Positions 54,187-63,259 are shown, counted from the first letter of the stretch. The stretch: 64,000 bases of DNA from Limnohabitans sp. T6-5 (GCF_003063315.1 NZ_NERV01000002.1:1178001-1242000); one strand, 5' to 3'. The notes: a model not told the origin generated them from the sequence alone. Numbers and translations: made by a program.

Positions 54187-54723
54187 ATGCTCGTTCAATC
54201 CGTTCACCACGTTGCCTACCGCTGCAAAGACGCCAAAGAAACCGTCGAGTGGTACCAAAAGCACCTCGACATGAAATTCGTGTTGGCCATTGCCGAAAAC
54301 GAAGTGCCGTCCACGAAAGCGCCCGATCCGTACATGCACATCTTTCTGGATGCGGGCCACGGCAACATCCTGGCTTTCTTTGAGCTGCCCAGCCAGCCGC
54401 CCATGGACCGCGACCAGAACACCCCTGCCTGGGTGCAGCACCTGGCGCTGAAAGTGGACTCTATGGAAACGCTTCTGGCGGCGAAAGACAAGCTGGTGGC
54501 GGGTGGTGTCGAGGTGCTCGGCCCGGTTGATCACACCATCTTCAAGAGCATCTATTTCTTTGACCCGAGCGGCCACCGCCTGGAGCTGGCCGCCGACTGC
54601 GGCACGCCCGAGATGATGAAAAAGCTCGACGAGGTGAAGTGGGACATGCTCGAAGAGTGGAGCCAAACCAAACGCGCCCCCAAACACGCCGCCTGGATGC
54701 ACGATGGCAGCATGGCCTCTTGA
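54187..54723 (+). CDS. VOC-family protein, possible extradiol dioxygenase
   Basis: A 178-residue protein with two VOC modules: SVHHVAYRCKDAKETVEWYQ opens the first and VQHLALKVDSMETLL the second. Candidate metal ligands are the histidine of VHHVAY, the histidine of WVQHLA and the glutamate of GHRLELAAD. This 2-His-1-Glu set fits extradiol dioxygenases and glyoxalases alike. A good AAGGAG precedes the ATG. Because no homogentisate dioxygenase gene is present, it might be the ring-opening enzyme of the operon; that is a hypothesis. Confidence 0.82.
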   Translation: MLVQSVHHVAYRCKDAKETVEWYQKHLDMKFVLAIAENEVPSTKAPDPYMHIFLDAGHGNILAFFELPSQPPMDRDQNTPAWVQHLALKVDSMETLLAAKDKLVAGGVEVLGPVDHTIFKSIYFFDPSGHRLELAADCGTPEMMKKLDEVKWDMLEEWSQTKRAPKHAAWMHDGSMAS

Positions 54724-54734
54724 AAGCAGACTTG

Positions 54735-56060
54735 ATGAACATGCTCAACGAAACCCACAACCCCGCCCTGCAAAGCTGGGTGGCCTCGGCCAACACACCT
54801 GGCACCGACTTCCCCATCCAGAACCTGCCTTTTGCGGTGTTCCGCCGCAAAAGCTCAACCGAAGCCTTTCGGGGCGGCGTGGCCATTGGCGACCAGATCG
54901 TGGACCTGGCGGCTGTTGCCAAGTCAGGCGTACTGACAGGCGAGGCTGCTGATGCCGCGCAAGCGGGCGCACAAGACAAGCTCAACGCGTTGATGGCCAT
55001 GGGCGCATCGGCATGGAGCGCCCTGCGCCTGGCCCTGTCGCGTGCACTGCGCGAAGGCTCGGCCGAGCAAGCCGCTCTGCAAGCCTGCCTGGTGCCGCAA
55101 GCCGAAGCCGAATACGACGTGCCCGCCCGCATCGGCGACTACACCGACTTCTACACCTCGGTCCACCACGCCACCAACATCGGCAAACAGTTCCGCCCCG
55201 ACAACCCGCTGCTGCCCAACTACAAATGGGTGCCGATTGGTTACCACGGTCGTGCGTCCAGCATCGGCGTGTCTGGCCAGCAATTCCGCCGCCCGGTGGG
55301 CCAGACGATGCCGCCCGGCGCGACCGAGCCGTCTTTCGGCCCCTGCAAGCGGCTGGACATCGAACTCGAATTGGGCATCTTTGTCGGTAGCGGCAACGAC
55401 TTGGGCGAGGCCGTGGACATCAACGAAGCCGAAGACCATGTGTTCGGCATCTGCCTGCTCAACGACTGGTCGGCCCGCGACATCCAGGGCTGGGAATACC
55501 AACCTCTAGGCCCCTTCCTGGCCAAGAACTTTGCGACCACGGTCTCGCCCTGGGTGGTGACGCTCGAAGCGCTGGCCCCTTACCGCGTGGCCTTCACCCG
55601 CGCAGAAGGTGACCCGCAACCCATGGCCTATCTGGACAGTGCCGCCAACCGCAGCGGCGGCGCGTTCGACATCCAGCTGCAAGTGGGCCTGCAAACGCCG
55701 CAAATGCGCGCTGCCGGTCAGCCTGACGCCAGCATCTGCCGCACCAGCTACCGCCACGCCTATTGGACAGTGGCGCAAATGCTCACGCACCACACGGTGA
55801 ACGGCTGCAACCTGCAGCCGGGCGACCTGTTCGGCAGCGGCACGCTCTCGGGCCCCACGCTGGACCAGGCAGGCGCGCTGATCGAGTTGACCACCGGCGG
55901 CAAGAACCCGATTGCCCTGCCCAATGGCGAGCAACGCACCTGGCTGGAAGACGGCGACAGCGTGGTGCTGCGCGGCTGGTGCGAAAAAGCGGGCGCTGCA
56001 CGGATTGGTTTTGGCGAGTGTGTGGGCACGGTGCTGCCAGCGCGGGTGCCCAAGGGCTGA
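54735..56060 (+). CDS. fahA: Fumarylacetoacetase
   Basis: A 441-residue fumarylacetoacetase: N-terminal SH3-like domain (NLPFAVFRRKS; GVAIGDQIVDLAA), then the catalytic FAH domain with IGDYTDFYTSVHHATNIGKQ (catalytic histidine), the metal-binding LDIELELGIFVG, and LNDWSARDIQGWEYQPLGPF. It cleaves fumarylacetoacetate to fumarate and acetoacetate, the last step of the homogentisate pathway. ATG 54735 is chosen after the VOC gene; an ATG at 54741 is equally possible. It is the last gene of the MarR-headed run. Confidence 0.96.
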   Translation: MNMLNETHNPALQSWVASANTPGTDFPIQNLPFAVFRRKSSTEAFRGGVAIGDQIVDLAAVAKSGVLTGEAADAAQAGAQDKLNALMAMGASAWSALRLALSRALREGSAEQAALQACLVPQAEAEYDVPARIGDYTDFYTSVHHATNIGKQFRPDNPLLPNYKWVPIGYHGRASSIGVSGQQFRRPVGQTMPPGATEPSFGPCKRLDIELELGIFVGSGNDLGEAVDINEAEDHVFGICLLNDWSARDIQGWEYQPLGPFLAKNFATTVSPWVVTLEALAPYRVAFTRAEGDPQPMAYLDSAANRSGGAFDIQLQVGLQTPQMRAAGQPDASICRTSYRHAYWTVAQMLTHHTVNGCNLQPGDLFGSGTLSGPTLDQAGALIELTTGGKNPIALPNGEQRTWLEDGDSVVLRGWCEKAGAARIGFGECVGTVLPARVPKG

Positions 56061-56062
56061 CC

Positions 56063-56390
56063 AACAGCGGTTCATCGCGACGAGGGCGTCCGCTCCCACA
56101 AAAAACAGAGATCGCCTCTTTGTGGGAGCCTCGCCCCGGGGCGATGGCTTGTGGTCTGCACCGGCTCATCGCGACGAGGGCGTCGCTCCTACAAAAAACA
56201 GAGATCGCCTCTTTGTGGGAGCCCCGCCCCGGGGCGATGGCTTGTGGTTTGCACCGGCTCATCGCGACGAGGGCGTCGCTCCTACAAAAAACAGAGATCG
56301 CCTCTTTGTGGGAGCCCCGCCCCCGGGGCGATGGCTTGTGGTTTGCACCGGCTCATCGCGACGAGGGCGTCGCTCCTACAAAGGAAGCAA
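56063..56390. repeat. Tandem array of the second REP family, about 93-bp period
   Basis: Repeated TCATCGCGACGAGGGCGT at 56072, 56166, 56259 and 56353 (spacing 94, 93, 94). Each unit has an inverted GTAGGAGC-type hairpin (arms GCGACG/CGTCGC) and a direct GTGGGAGC-type hairpin (arms GCCCCG/CGGGGC), with a short A-rich linker. The array fills the 345 bases between the convergent fahA and carboxyltransferase genes. Confidence 0.88.
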
Positions 56391-56405
56391 GCACCGCTTC
56401 TGCGC

Positions 56406-58274
56406 TCACCAGGTGTCGATGGCCAGCGTGCCATCGGCGGGCCTCACCCGCCCGGCCTCCAACCCCGCCACCAGCCAGTCGCGGGTGGTGGACGGGTCGA
56501 TGACCGCGTCGATCTCCAGCGTGGCCGCCATGTTGATCGCGCTGCCGTTCTCGTATTGCTGCGCCAGCAGCTGCTCAAACAACGCTTCGCGCTCGGGGCC
56601 TTCGGGCAGGGCTTCGAGTTCCTTGCGGTAACCCAGCCGCACCGCACCCTCCAGGCCCATGCCGCCAAACTCGCCCGTGGGCCAGGCCACCGTGCTCAGG
56701 GTTTCGTGAAAGCTCCCGCCGGTCATGGCCATGGCGCCCAGGCCATAGCCCTTGCGCAGCACCACGCTGAGCAGCGGCACCCGCAGGTGAGCGGCCGCCA
56801 CAAACATGCGTGAGACATGGCGCACTTGCGCCAGCACCTCAATGTCGGGGCCGACCATGAAGCCGGGCGTGTCCACCAGGCTCACGATGGGTAGGCCATG
56901 CGCGTTGCACAGTTGCATGAAGCGGGCGGCTTTGTCGGCAGCATCGGCGTCGATCGCGCCGCCCAGGTGCAGCGGGTTGTTGGCCATGAGGCCCACCGGA
57001 CGGCCCGCGATGCGCGCCAGCGCGGTGTGGATGCCCACGCCAAAGTCGGTGCGCAAAGGCAACAGGCTGCCCTCATCGGCGATGCCCTGCATGGCGTTGC
57101 GAGTGTCGTACACGCGCACACGGTTTTCGGGCACCACATGGCGCAGCGCCTCGGCGGGCGGTGCTTGCCATTCGGTTTGTGCGCCTTGAAAGCACGACAG
57201 GTAATGCCGTGCCGCCGTCACGGCTTGCGCTTCGTTGTCCACCAGGATGTCGATCACGCCGTTGCTGTGCTGCACGGCGCTCGGGCCAATTTGCTCGGGC
57301 TTGAAAACGCCCAAGCCCCCGCCTTCGACCATGGCTGGGCCACCCATGCCAATGTTGCTGTCTCGGGTGGCAATGATCACGTCACAGCAACCCAGCAAAG
57401 CCGCGTTGCCCGCAAAGCAGCGCCCCGCCACAACGCCCACCACCGGCACCTGGCCATTGAGCCGCGCAAAGGAGGCGAAGGTGGCCAGGTTCAGGCCCGC
57501 CACGATGGCGACATCGACATCACCCGGCCGCCCCCCGCCGCCTTCGGCGAACAGCACCACGGGCAACTTGTTGTGCAGCGCCACGCCCAGCATGCGGTCG
57601 GTTTTTTGGTGGTTGCGCATGCCCTGTGTGCCCGCCAGCACGGTGAAGTCATAGGCCATGACGACCACGCGCTGGCCATTGATGCAGCCGATGCCGGTGA
57701 CCATGCCGTCGGCAGGCGTGTTGCGCATGAGGTCGTCGGCACTGCGGCGGCGGCTTTGGGCGGCCACGGCCAGTGCGCCGTATTCGACAAAGGAATCGGG
57801 ATCGCACAGATCGGCGATGTTCTCGCGGGCGGTGCGCAGGCCAGAGGCATGGCGCTTGGCCACGGCTTCGGGGCGCTGCGCGTCGAGCGTGAAGGCTAGG
57901 CGGTCTTGCAGCTTTTGCAGGTCGGCGCGGGGGGCGTCCAGGGCGGCAGGGCTTACAGCGCCATGGGCTGGGGTCTGAGGCGCAACAGGCAAAGCCGACG
58001 GCACGGCGGAGGTGGCCGGTGCGTGGGCCTCCGTTTTACGCGCCACTGGCACTGAATCCATCTGCATCCAGCTCGCCAAGACATCCCCCTCACCCACCGT
58101 CTCGCCCGCCTGAAAGTACAGCTCGTTCAAGCGCCCGGCATGGGGCGCGCGGATTTCGTGTTCCATTTTCATGGCTTCCAAAATGACCAACACGTCGCCT
58201 GCGGCCACGTCCGCGCCGGGGGCCACCAGCCACTGAACCAGTTGAGCCTGCAGGGGAGAATGAATGTTTTGCAT
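56406..58274 (-). CDS. Biotinyl-carrier/carboxyltransferase fusion protein
   Basis: A 622-residue fusion. Residues 1-70 form a biotinyl domain with the modified lysine K36 in EAMKMEHE. After a linker of about 50 Ala/Pro-rich residues comes a complete acyl-CoA carboxyltransferase (about 120-610): RTARENIADLCDPDSFVEYG, GTQGMRNHQKTDR, GRCFAGNAALLGC, NNPLHLGGAIDADAADKAARF and LVDTPGFMVG. There is no biotin carboxylase domain, unlike most fusions, which join BC to BCCP. A separate biotin carboxylase must exist elsewhere. Substrate could be acetyl-, propionyl- or another acyl-CoA. No direct partner genes are visible. Confidence 0.88.
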   Translation of the reverse strand: MQNIHSPLQAQLVQWLVAPGADVAAGDVLVILEAMKMEHEIRAPHAGRLNELYFQAGETVGEGDVLASWMQMDSVPVARKTEAHAPATSAVPSALPVAPQTPAHGAVSPAALDAPRADLQKLQDRLAFTLDAQRPEAVAKRHASGLRTARENIADLCDPDSFVEYGALAVAAQSRRRSADDLMRNTPADGMVTGIGCINGQRVVVMAYDFTVLAGTQGMRNHQKTDRMLGVALHNKLPVVLFAEGGGGRPGDVDVAIVAGLNLATFASFARLNGQVPVVGVVAGRCFAGNAALLGCCDVIIATRDSNIGMGGPAMVEGGGLGVFKPEQIGPSAVQHSNGVIDILVDNEAQAVTAARHYLSCFQGAQTEWQAPPAEALRHVVPENRVRVYDTRNAMQGIADEGSLLPLRTDFGVGIHTALARIAGRPVGLMANNPLHLGGAIDADAADKAARFMQLCNAHGLPIVSLVDTPGFMVGPDIEVLAQVRHVSRMFVAAAHLRVPLLSVVLRKGYGLGAMAMTGGSFHETLSTVAWPTGEFGGMGLEGAVRLGYRKELEALPEGPEREALFEQLLAQQYENGSAINMAATLEIDAVIDPSTTRDWLVAGLEAGRVRPADGTLAIDTW

Positions 58275-58375
58275 GCGGCCATTGTGCGGCGCAGCCCCGC
58301 CAGCACCCGGTCAAGTCCGGGACAATTTATTGATCCGGCACGCTGAAGTTTGAAATGTGTGAGACATGTCATCTC

Positions 58376-58452
58376 GTAGGTCGCTACTCGCAGATTCAGA
58401 CATGATGGGTTTCGGCACAGGCCCATGTCGGGGTCTTCGACCTCCGACCTAC
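58376..58452. repeat. Inverted REP pair upstream of the asparaginase gene
   Basis: A degenerate direct ACTC-type REP lies at 58376-58401 and an intact inverted GGTC-type REP at 58427-58452. The unpaired base is A in the second copy. They lie in the divergent region between the carboxyltransferase and asparaginase genes. Confidence 0.82.
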
Positions 58453-58528
58453 AACATCTTTGAGCATTGAAAACTTCACAGGGCAGAATCAATAGACTGG
58501 CTTTTTTTCAACACAACAGACCACCATC

Positions 58529-59545
58529 ATGAACTTCGCCCCCCTGATCGAACTCACCCGCAACGGCGTACAGGAATGCCTGCACCTGGGCGCACTGGCC
58601 GTGACCGACACCGAGGGCCGCGTGCTGGCGCAAGTGGGCAACCCGCATTGGCTGTGCTTCACCCGCTCCACCCTGAAGGCCATGCAAGCCCTGCCGCTGG
58701 TGCAGTCGGGCGGCGTGGCACATTTCGGCTTCACCCCCACAGAATTGGCCATGATGTGCGCGAGCCACAACGGCGAAGACATGCACGTCGAACAGGTCTC
58801 GTCCATCTTGCGCAAAAGCGGCAGCAGCACGCGCCAGATGCGCTGCGGCTGCCATGTGCCTTACCGCTTCACGTTTTTCGACAAGCCCATGCCCGAAGGC
58901 TTTGCTTTTGATGAGCGGCATCACAACTGCAGCGGCAAACACAGCGGCTTTCTGGCGTATTGCGTGCAGCACGGCCTGCCCACCGACAGCTACACCGAGG
59001 TGGACCACCCCTTGCAGCAACGCATTCGCCAGGCGGTGGCGCACCTGGCCGGACTCAGGGAAGAAGAACTGGCGCTGGGCATCGACGGCTGCTCGGCCCC
59101 CAACTACGCCATGCCCTTGGCACGCTTGGCCCGCAGCTATGCCCGCCTGGCGCAACCCGAATCGGACGGCCTGTATGGCGAGAGCCTGACGCAGCTGGGC
59201 CAGGCCATGAGCGCGCACCCCGAGCTGGTCTCGGGCACTGGGCGCAACGACGCCGACTTCATGCGCGCGGGTCGGGGCGACTGGGTCACCAAAGTGGGGG
59301 CCGATGGGGTGCAGGTGGTGGCCAGCCGTTCGCGGGGGCAGGCCCTGGCCATCAAGATCATGGACGGCAACAAGGCGGCGCTGTTTGCCGCCAGCGTGGA
59401 GGCGCTGGACCAACTGGGCTGGTTGGACGATGCACAGCGTGCACAACTGGCCCCTTGGCGTGCGCAGGTGATTTTGAATGTGGCGGGCTTACCGGTGGGC
59501 GAGCGACGCAGCGTGTTCAAGCTGCAGCCGGGTGAAGACCATTGA
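58529..59545 (+). CDS. L-asparaginase of the AnsII/Rhizobium type
   Basis: A 338-residue enzyme of the asparaginase II (PF06089) family, distinct from E. coli AnsA/AnsB: RSTLKAMQALPLV with the SxxK pair, MCASHNGEDMHV, and HHNCSGKHSGFLAYC with the zinc-linked cysteines. It hydrolyses asparagine to aspartate and ammonia; the fold is related to serine beta-lactamases. Start ATG 58529 is the first suitable one. It is a lone gene, converging with the FAD oxidoreductase. Confidence 0.9.
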   Translation: MNFAPLIELTRNGVQECLHLGALAVTDTEGRVLAQVGNPHWLCFTRSTLKAMQALPLVQSGGVAHFGFTPTELAMMCASHNGEDMHVEQVSSILRKSGSSTRQMRCGCHVPYRFTFFDKPMPEGFAFDERHHNCSGKHSGFLAYCVQHGLPTDSYTEVDHPLQQRIRQAVAHLAGLREEELALGIDGCSAPNYAMPLARLARSYARLAQPESDGLYGESLTQLGQAMSAHPELVSGTGRNDADFMRAGRGDWVTKVGADGVQVVASRSRGQALAIKIMDGNKAALFAASVEALDQLGWLDDAQRAQLAPWRAQVILNVAGLPVGERRSVFKLQPGEDH

Positions 59546-59589
59546 GCCGGATGCCTGGCGCAAGGGCCTGAATCCCCCTTACACCTTCC

Positions 59590-60954
59590 TCAGGCCAGAA
59601 CGGCCCCATCGCGGATCAGGCGCGCCTGCAATTGCGTGACGTTGATGTGTTCAAACGCTTGCCCCTCCCGCATCATGGCGGCGGCCGTGCCTGCGGCCTG
59701 GCCCATGACAAAGCAGGCCCCGCTGACGCGGGCGGCGGACTGGCCCTCGTGGGTCATGGAAGCGCACCGACCGGCCACCAGCAGATTGTCCACGCCCAGC
59801 GGCACCAGCATGCGCCAGGGCAAGTCGTTGTAGACCCGGCCCACCCCCAGATCGGTGTTGTGCGGAAAGCCCCATTCAATGCGCCCTTCGGCGTGGATTT
59901 CCAGCGGCCAGGCATTCAGGCCGATGCTGTCTTCAAACACCACCGAATCCAGGATGTCCTGCTTGCTGAGCTGGTAATGCCCCCGAACGCGCCGACTCTC
60001 GCGAATGCCCACTTGTGGCGCAATCTCGACGATGTGAGCGTTTGCAAAACCAGGGATTTCGTTTTTCAGGAACGCGAAGAAATCGGCAATTTGCCGTCGC
60101 CCTTCGATTTCACCTGCGCTGAGCTGGCGGGCGTCGGTGGCGTCCATGGCCGTGCCCTGGGCATTGCGGATTTGGGTCACGTTCGCGCGCCATTCGCGGG
60201 GGTCTTTTTGCGGCCGCAAGATGGCCCCTTCACGCGGAAAACGGTAACGCCCTGGCTGAGCCTGCTGCACTTGGGCCATCCAGTCGTTGATGGCCTGAAA
60301 CGGCCCCACAGCGGCCAGTGCGGGCTCGGGATCGACCCCGCCAATGCGGAACATGAGCGTGGGGAAAAGGCCACTGCCCTGCCCATCGCCCACCTCGTAA
60401 GGCACGCCTGCAAACTTGGCCACATCGGCATCGCCCGAAGCATCGATGACATGCCGGGCCCGCACCGCACAGCGCCCCGATTTGGTCTCCAGCACCAAGG
60501 CGGCGATCTGTCTGCCCGACAGGATCACGCTGCTCGCGTGGGCGTGAAACAGGATCTTCACCCCTGCTGCCAACAGCCACTGATCGGCCGCGCATTTGTA
60601 GGCCGAGACGTCGTAAGAGCGCACCCGGATGCGGCCATTCATGCCATCTTGCGGCGCATTGAGCCCGCCCAACGACTCCAGCCGGTCCAGCAAGTCGTCC
60701 ACCACACCGTGCACCACTTGCACCATGTCACCGTCCCGGCGGCCATACAGACCCGCGAAATTGGTGACCCCACCGGCCGTGCCCATGCCCCCCAAAAAAC
60801 CATAGCGCTCCACCAGCAACACGCGTGCACCCTGCCTGGCCGCACTGACACTGGCCGCAAGACCTGCCGGTCCACCGCCCACCACCACCACGTCAAAGTC
60901 ACCGAACAGGGGCAAGGCCCGGGCCGACTCCATCAGCGATACGGGTGCTTTCAT
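59590..60954 (-). CDS. FAD-dependent oxidoreductase (FAD_oxidored family)
   Basis: A 454-residue flavoprotein: GxGxxG motif near residue 23 (FDVVVVGGGPAGLAASVSAARQG), then LLVERYGFLGGMGTAGG typical of this family, and the C-terminal LLVAGRCASMTHEGQSAARV with FAD contacts. ATG 60954 is just before the domain; an upstream extension is not needed. It is 132 bases downstream of a Bug-type binding protein gene on the same strand, so a role in using a carboxylated compound delivered by that protein is possible. Substrate unknown. Confidence 0.88.
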   Translation of the reverse strand: MKAPVSLMESARALPLFGDFDVVVVGGGPAGLAASVSAARQGARVLLVERYGFLGGMGTAGGVTNFAGLYGRRDGDMVQVVHGVVDDLLDRLESLGGLNAPQDGMNGRIRVRSYDVSAYKCAADQWLLAAGVKILFHAHASSVILSGRQIAALVLETKSGRCAVRARHVIDASGDADVAKFAGVPYEVGDGQGSGLFPTLMFRIGGVDPEPALAAVGPFQAINDWMAQVQQAQPGRYRFPREGAILRPQKDPREWRANVTQIRNAQGTAMDATDARQLSAGEIEGRRQIADFFAFLKNEIPGFANAHIVEIAPQVGIRESRRVRGHYQLSKQDILDSVVFEDSIGLNAWPLEIHAEGRIEWGFPHNTDLGVGRVYNDLPWRMLVPLGVDNLLVAGRCASMTHEGQSAARVSGACFVMGQAAGTAAAMMREGQAFEHINVTQLQARLIRDGAVLA

Positions 60955-61086
60955 GTTTTTTTCACTCCAGAGGGCGGCAGGGTGCAACCCCGACCTCTAC
61001 AAAACCGGGAGCAACGCCGTCGTTCATCAGGAAATCGGGACACCCAGCAATGCACACCAGATGCCATGCGAACTGAAGGCCGATCA

Positions 61087-62091
61087 TCACTCCATGGTCA
61101 ACCCAATTCGCCGGATGATGGGCGTCATGGTGCGCAGCTCCTGCTGCATGAACTTCTGCAAATCTTCCACCGACCCGCCCAAAGGTTCCATGTACTGGGC
61201 GTGCAGTTTGTCCTTGACATCGGGCAGGGCCAGGATCGCGTTGATCTCCTGGTTCATGCGCAAGACGATGTCCTGGGGGGTGCTGGCGGGGGCCATCAAG
61301 GCCATCCAGGCGGTGCTTTCAATTTCAGGCAAACCGGCTTCTTTCATGGTCGGGATGTCGGGCGTCAGCTGGCTGCGCTTGGCCGTGGACACCGCCAGGG
61401 CGCGCATCTTGCCCGCCTTGACCTGGGGAATCACCGCCACGGCGGGCACGCAGGCGAACTGCACGTCACCCTGCAAAATGGCCGTGATGGCCAGGGGCGA
61501 AGACGCATAGGGAATGTGCACCGCAAAGGTGTCGGTCTTGACCTTGAGCAACTCCACGCCCAGCTGGGACAAGCTGCCCACACCGGTCGAAGAGAAGTTG
61601 AACTTGCCCGGATTTTTCTTCATGGCATCGATCAGTCCGGCCAGCGAGGTGATGCCCGAATCGGCACGCACAGCGCACACATTGGCCTGACCGCCCGCCA
61701 GAATCACCGGCTTCAGCTCGGTGAACGGGTCGTAGGACAGCTTCTTGTAGATGACGGTGTTGTAGACCAGCGGGCCATTGGTGCTGATGAGAAAGGTGTA
61801 CCCGTCCCCGGCAGATTTGGCCACGACGCCCGAGCCGGTGTTGCCGCCCGCGCCTGGCCTGTTTTCAATGATCACGGCTTGTCCAAGCCGCTGCGACAGC
61901 TTGTCCGCCACGATGCGGGCAATGACGTCAGGCGAGGACCCCGGGCCGTAAGGCACCACGATGCGCACCGGTTTGCTCGGCCAGGTCGGCTGTGCCGGGG
62001 CCAAGCCTACCAGGCAGGTCAATGTGCCGGCCACAAACAGTTGAAACAGCTTGCGCAGGGTCAACATTTTCATCAGGGTCTGGGTTGTCAA
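61087..62091 (-). CDS. Bug/TctC-family periplasmic solute-binding protein
   Basis: A 334-residue Bug protein: leader (KLFQLFVAGTLTCLVGLAPAQ), IRIVVPYGPGSSPD and VIIENRPGAGGNTGS blocks, KFNFSSTGVGSLSQLGVELL, and the late PTMKEAGLPEIEST. It binds a small carboxylate in the periplasm. The start overlaps the end of the chorismate mutase gene by four bases, so they are co-translated. No TctAB permease is present. Ligand unknown. Confidence 0.9.
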   Translation of the reverse strand: MTTQTLMKMLTLRKLFQLFVAGTLTCLVGLAPAQPTWPSKPVRIVVPYGPGSSPDVIARIVADKLSQRLGQAVIIENRPGAGGNTGSGVVAKSAGDGYTFLISTNGPLVYNTVIYKKLSYDPFTELKPVILAGGQANVCAVRADSGITSLAGLIDAMKKNPGKFNFSSTGVGSLSQLGVELLKVKTDTFAVHIPYASSPLAITAILQGDVQFACVPAVAVIPQVKAGKMRALAVSTAKRSQLTPDIPTMKEAGLPEIESTAWMALMAPASTPQDIVLRMNQEINAILALPDVKDKLHAQYMEPLGGSVEDLQKFMQQELRTMTPIIRRIGLTME

Positions 62092-62471
62092 GAGCGTATC
62101 TCCTCGGTGATGTCAAACAGGTCTTTTTCACCAGCAATGAAGCCCGCCACCAAAGTCCGGTAGCTGGCTTCAACCACATCGGCAAAGCCCGGAAAACTGG
62201 CGGCATGGGCTTCACACAAATGCCGGATGCGCTGAAACACCTGCGCCTGCCGTGCAGGCGCCGCCACCTGAAAGGCGTCGCGTTTGAAACGGGTGGCGTC
62301 CTTCACGCACAAGGCACGTTGCGCCAGCAGGGCCACGATCTGTTCATCCAGCGCATCGATTTTCTGGCGCAAGTCCCCCAAAGTGGGGGCCACTTCAAGG
62401 TAGTCCGGCTGCTTGAACCGGCGCACCGGGCCTGCGTGCACGGCAGGTTCTTGAGAAGGGTTCAGGGTCAT
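62088..62471 (-). CDS. Chorismate mutase type II (AroQ-like)
   Basis: A 127-residue all-helical protein of the AroQ fold: LRQKIDALDEQIVALLAQRALCVKDATRFKRDAF, with the Arg and Lys positions that contact prephenate, then VFQRIRHLCEAHAASFPGF and a C-terminal helix. No signal peptide is seen, so it is cytosolic. In the same operon are a Bug protein and an FAD oxidoreductase, which suggests a catabolic isochorismate/salicylate-like reaction as well as chorismate rearrangement; members of this fold also include isochorismate-pyruvate lyases. Start ATG 62471; earlier codons are unlikely. Confidence 0.85.
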   Translation of the reverse strand: MTLNPSQEPAVHAGPVRRFKQPDYLEVAPTLGDLRQKIDALDEQIVALLAQRALCVKDATRFKRDAFQVAAPARQAQVFQRIRHLCEAHAASFPGFADVVEASYRTLVAGFIAGEKDLFDITEEIRS

Positions 62472-62575
62472 GGGTGATGTGGTCAGGTCTTTTGGGGCAC
62501 TGTACCCCGTCTTTGAATTCAAGGGATAGGCGAGTCAGGCAACAGCAAAAGGCTACAAGCAGGTACCTCATTCGC

Positions 62576-63259
62576 TCAGCGCTTGCCAAATATCGCCGTA
62601 CCCACCCGCACCATGGTGCTGCCCTCGGCAATGGCGGCGGCCAAGTCGGCGCTCATGCCCATCGACAGCGTGTCCAGGGGCAGGCCTTGCGCACGCAACT
62701 GCTCGAACAAGACTTTGGCCTGGCGGTGCACGGCGCGCATTTGTGCGTCGGTCTCGGCCGGTTCGGGGATGGTCATCAACCCGCGCAACTGCAGTCGCGG
62801 CAAGGCCGCCACGGCCTGCGCCAACGCTGGCAAGTCTGACGGCGACACACCCGATTTGGTCTCGCCCCCGTCCACATTGACCTGGATGCACACCTGCAAG
62901 GGCGGCAGGTGTTCGGGCCGCTGCTCGGACAGGCGCTGGGCGATTTTGAGACGGTCGATGCTGTGGACCCAGTCGAAATGTTCGGCCACCAGCCGAGTCT
63001 TGTTGCTCTGGATCGGGCCGATGCAGTGCCACTCCAGCGGCAAATCGCGCAGTGCAGCGATCTTGTCCACCGCTTCCTGGATGTAGTTTTCGCCAAAAGC
63101 GGTTTGCCCTGCGGCATGGGCCGCACGCACGGCATCAGGGCCCCAGGTTTTGGAGACCGCCAGCAATTGCACGCTGCCGGGCGGGCGGCCCGCCGCTTGG
63201 CAAGCGGCCTGGATCTGAGCGTGGACCTGCGCCAGGTTCTGGGCAATCGAAGAGTTCAT
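62576..63259 (-). CDS. yggS: PLP homeostasis protein YggS (PLPBP)
   Basis: A 227-residue PLP-binding protein of the YggS/PROSC family: the lysine that binds PLP is in LLAVSKTWGPDAV, followed by FGENYIQEAVDKI, WHCIGPIQSNKTRLV and MGMSADLAAAIAEGSTMVRVGTAIFG, all family signatures. The ATG at 63259 matches the family N-terminus. It is thought to buffer the free PLP pool. It is divergent from the dehydrogenase at 63373 with a 113-base gap. Confidence 0.95.
   Translation of the reverse strand: MNSSIAQNLAQVHAQIQAACQAAGRPPGSVQLLAVSKTWGPDAVRAAHAAGQTAFGENYIQEAVDKIAALRDLPLEWHCIGPIQSNKTRLVAEHFDWVHSIDRLKIAQRLSEQRPEHLPPLQVCIQVNVDGGETKSGVSPSDLPALAQAVAALPRLQLRGLMTIPEPAETDAQMRAVHRQAKVLFEQLRAQGLPLDTLSMGMSADLAAAIAEGSTMVRVGTAIFGKR

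Noticed and set aside
59632-62163. Open frame of 843 residues on the plus strand.
   Set aside because: It lies antisense to three convincing genes (FAD oxidoreductase, Bug protein, chorismate mutase) and contains no recognisable domain.
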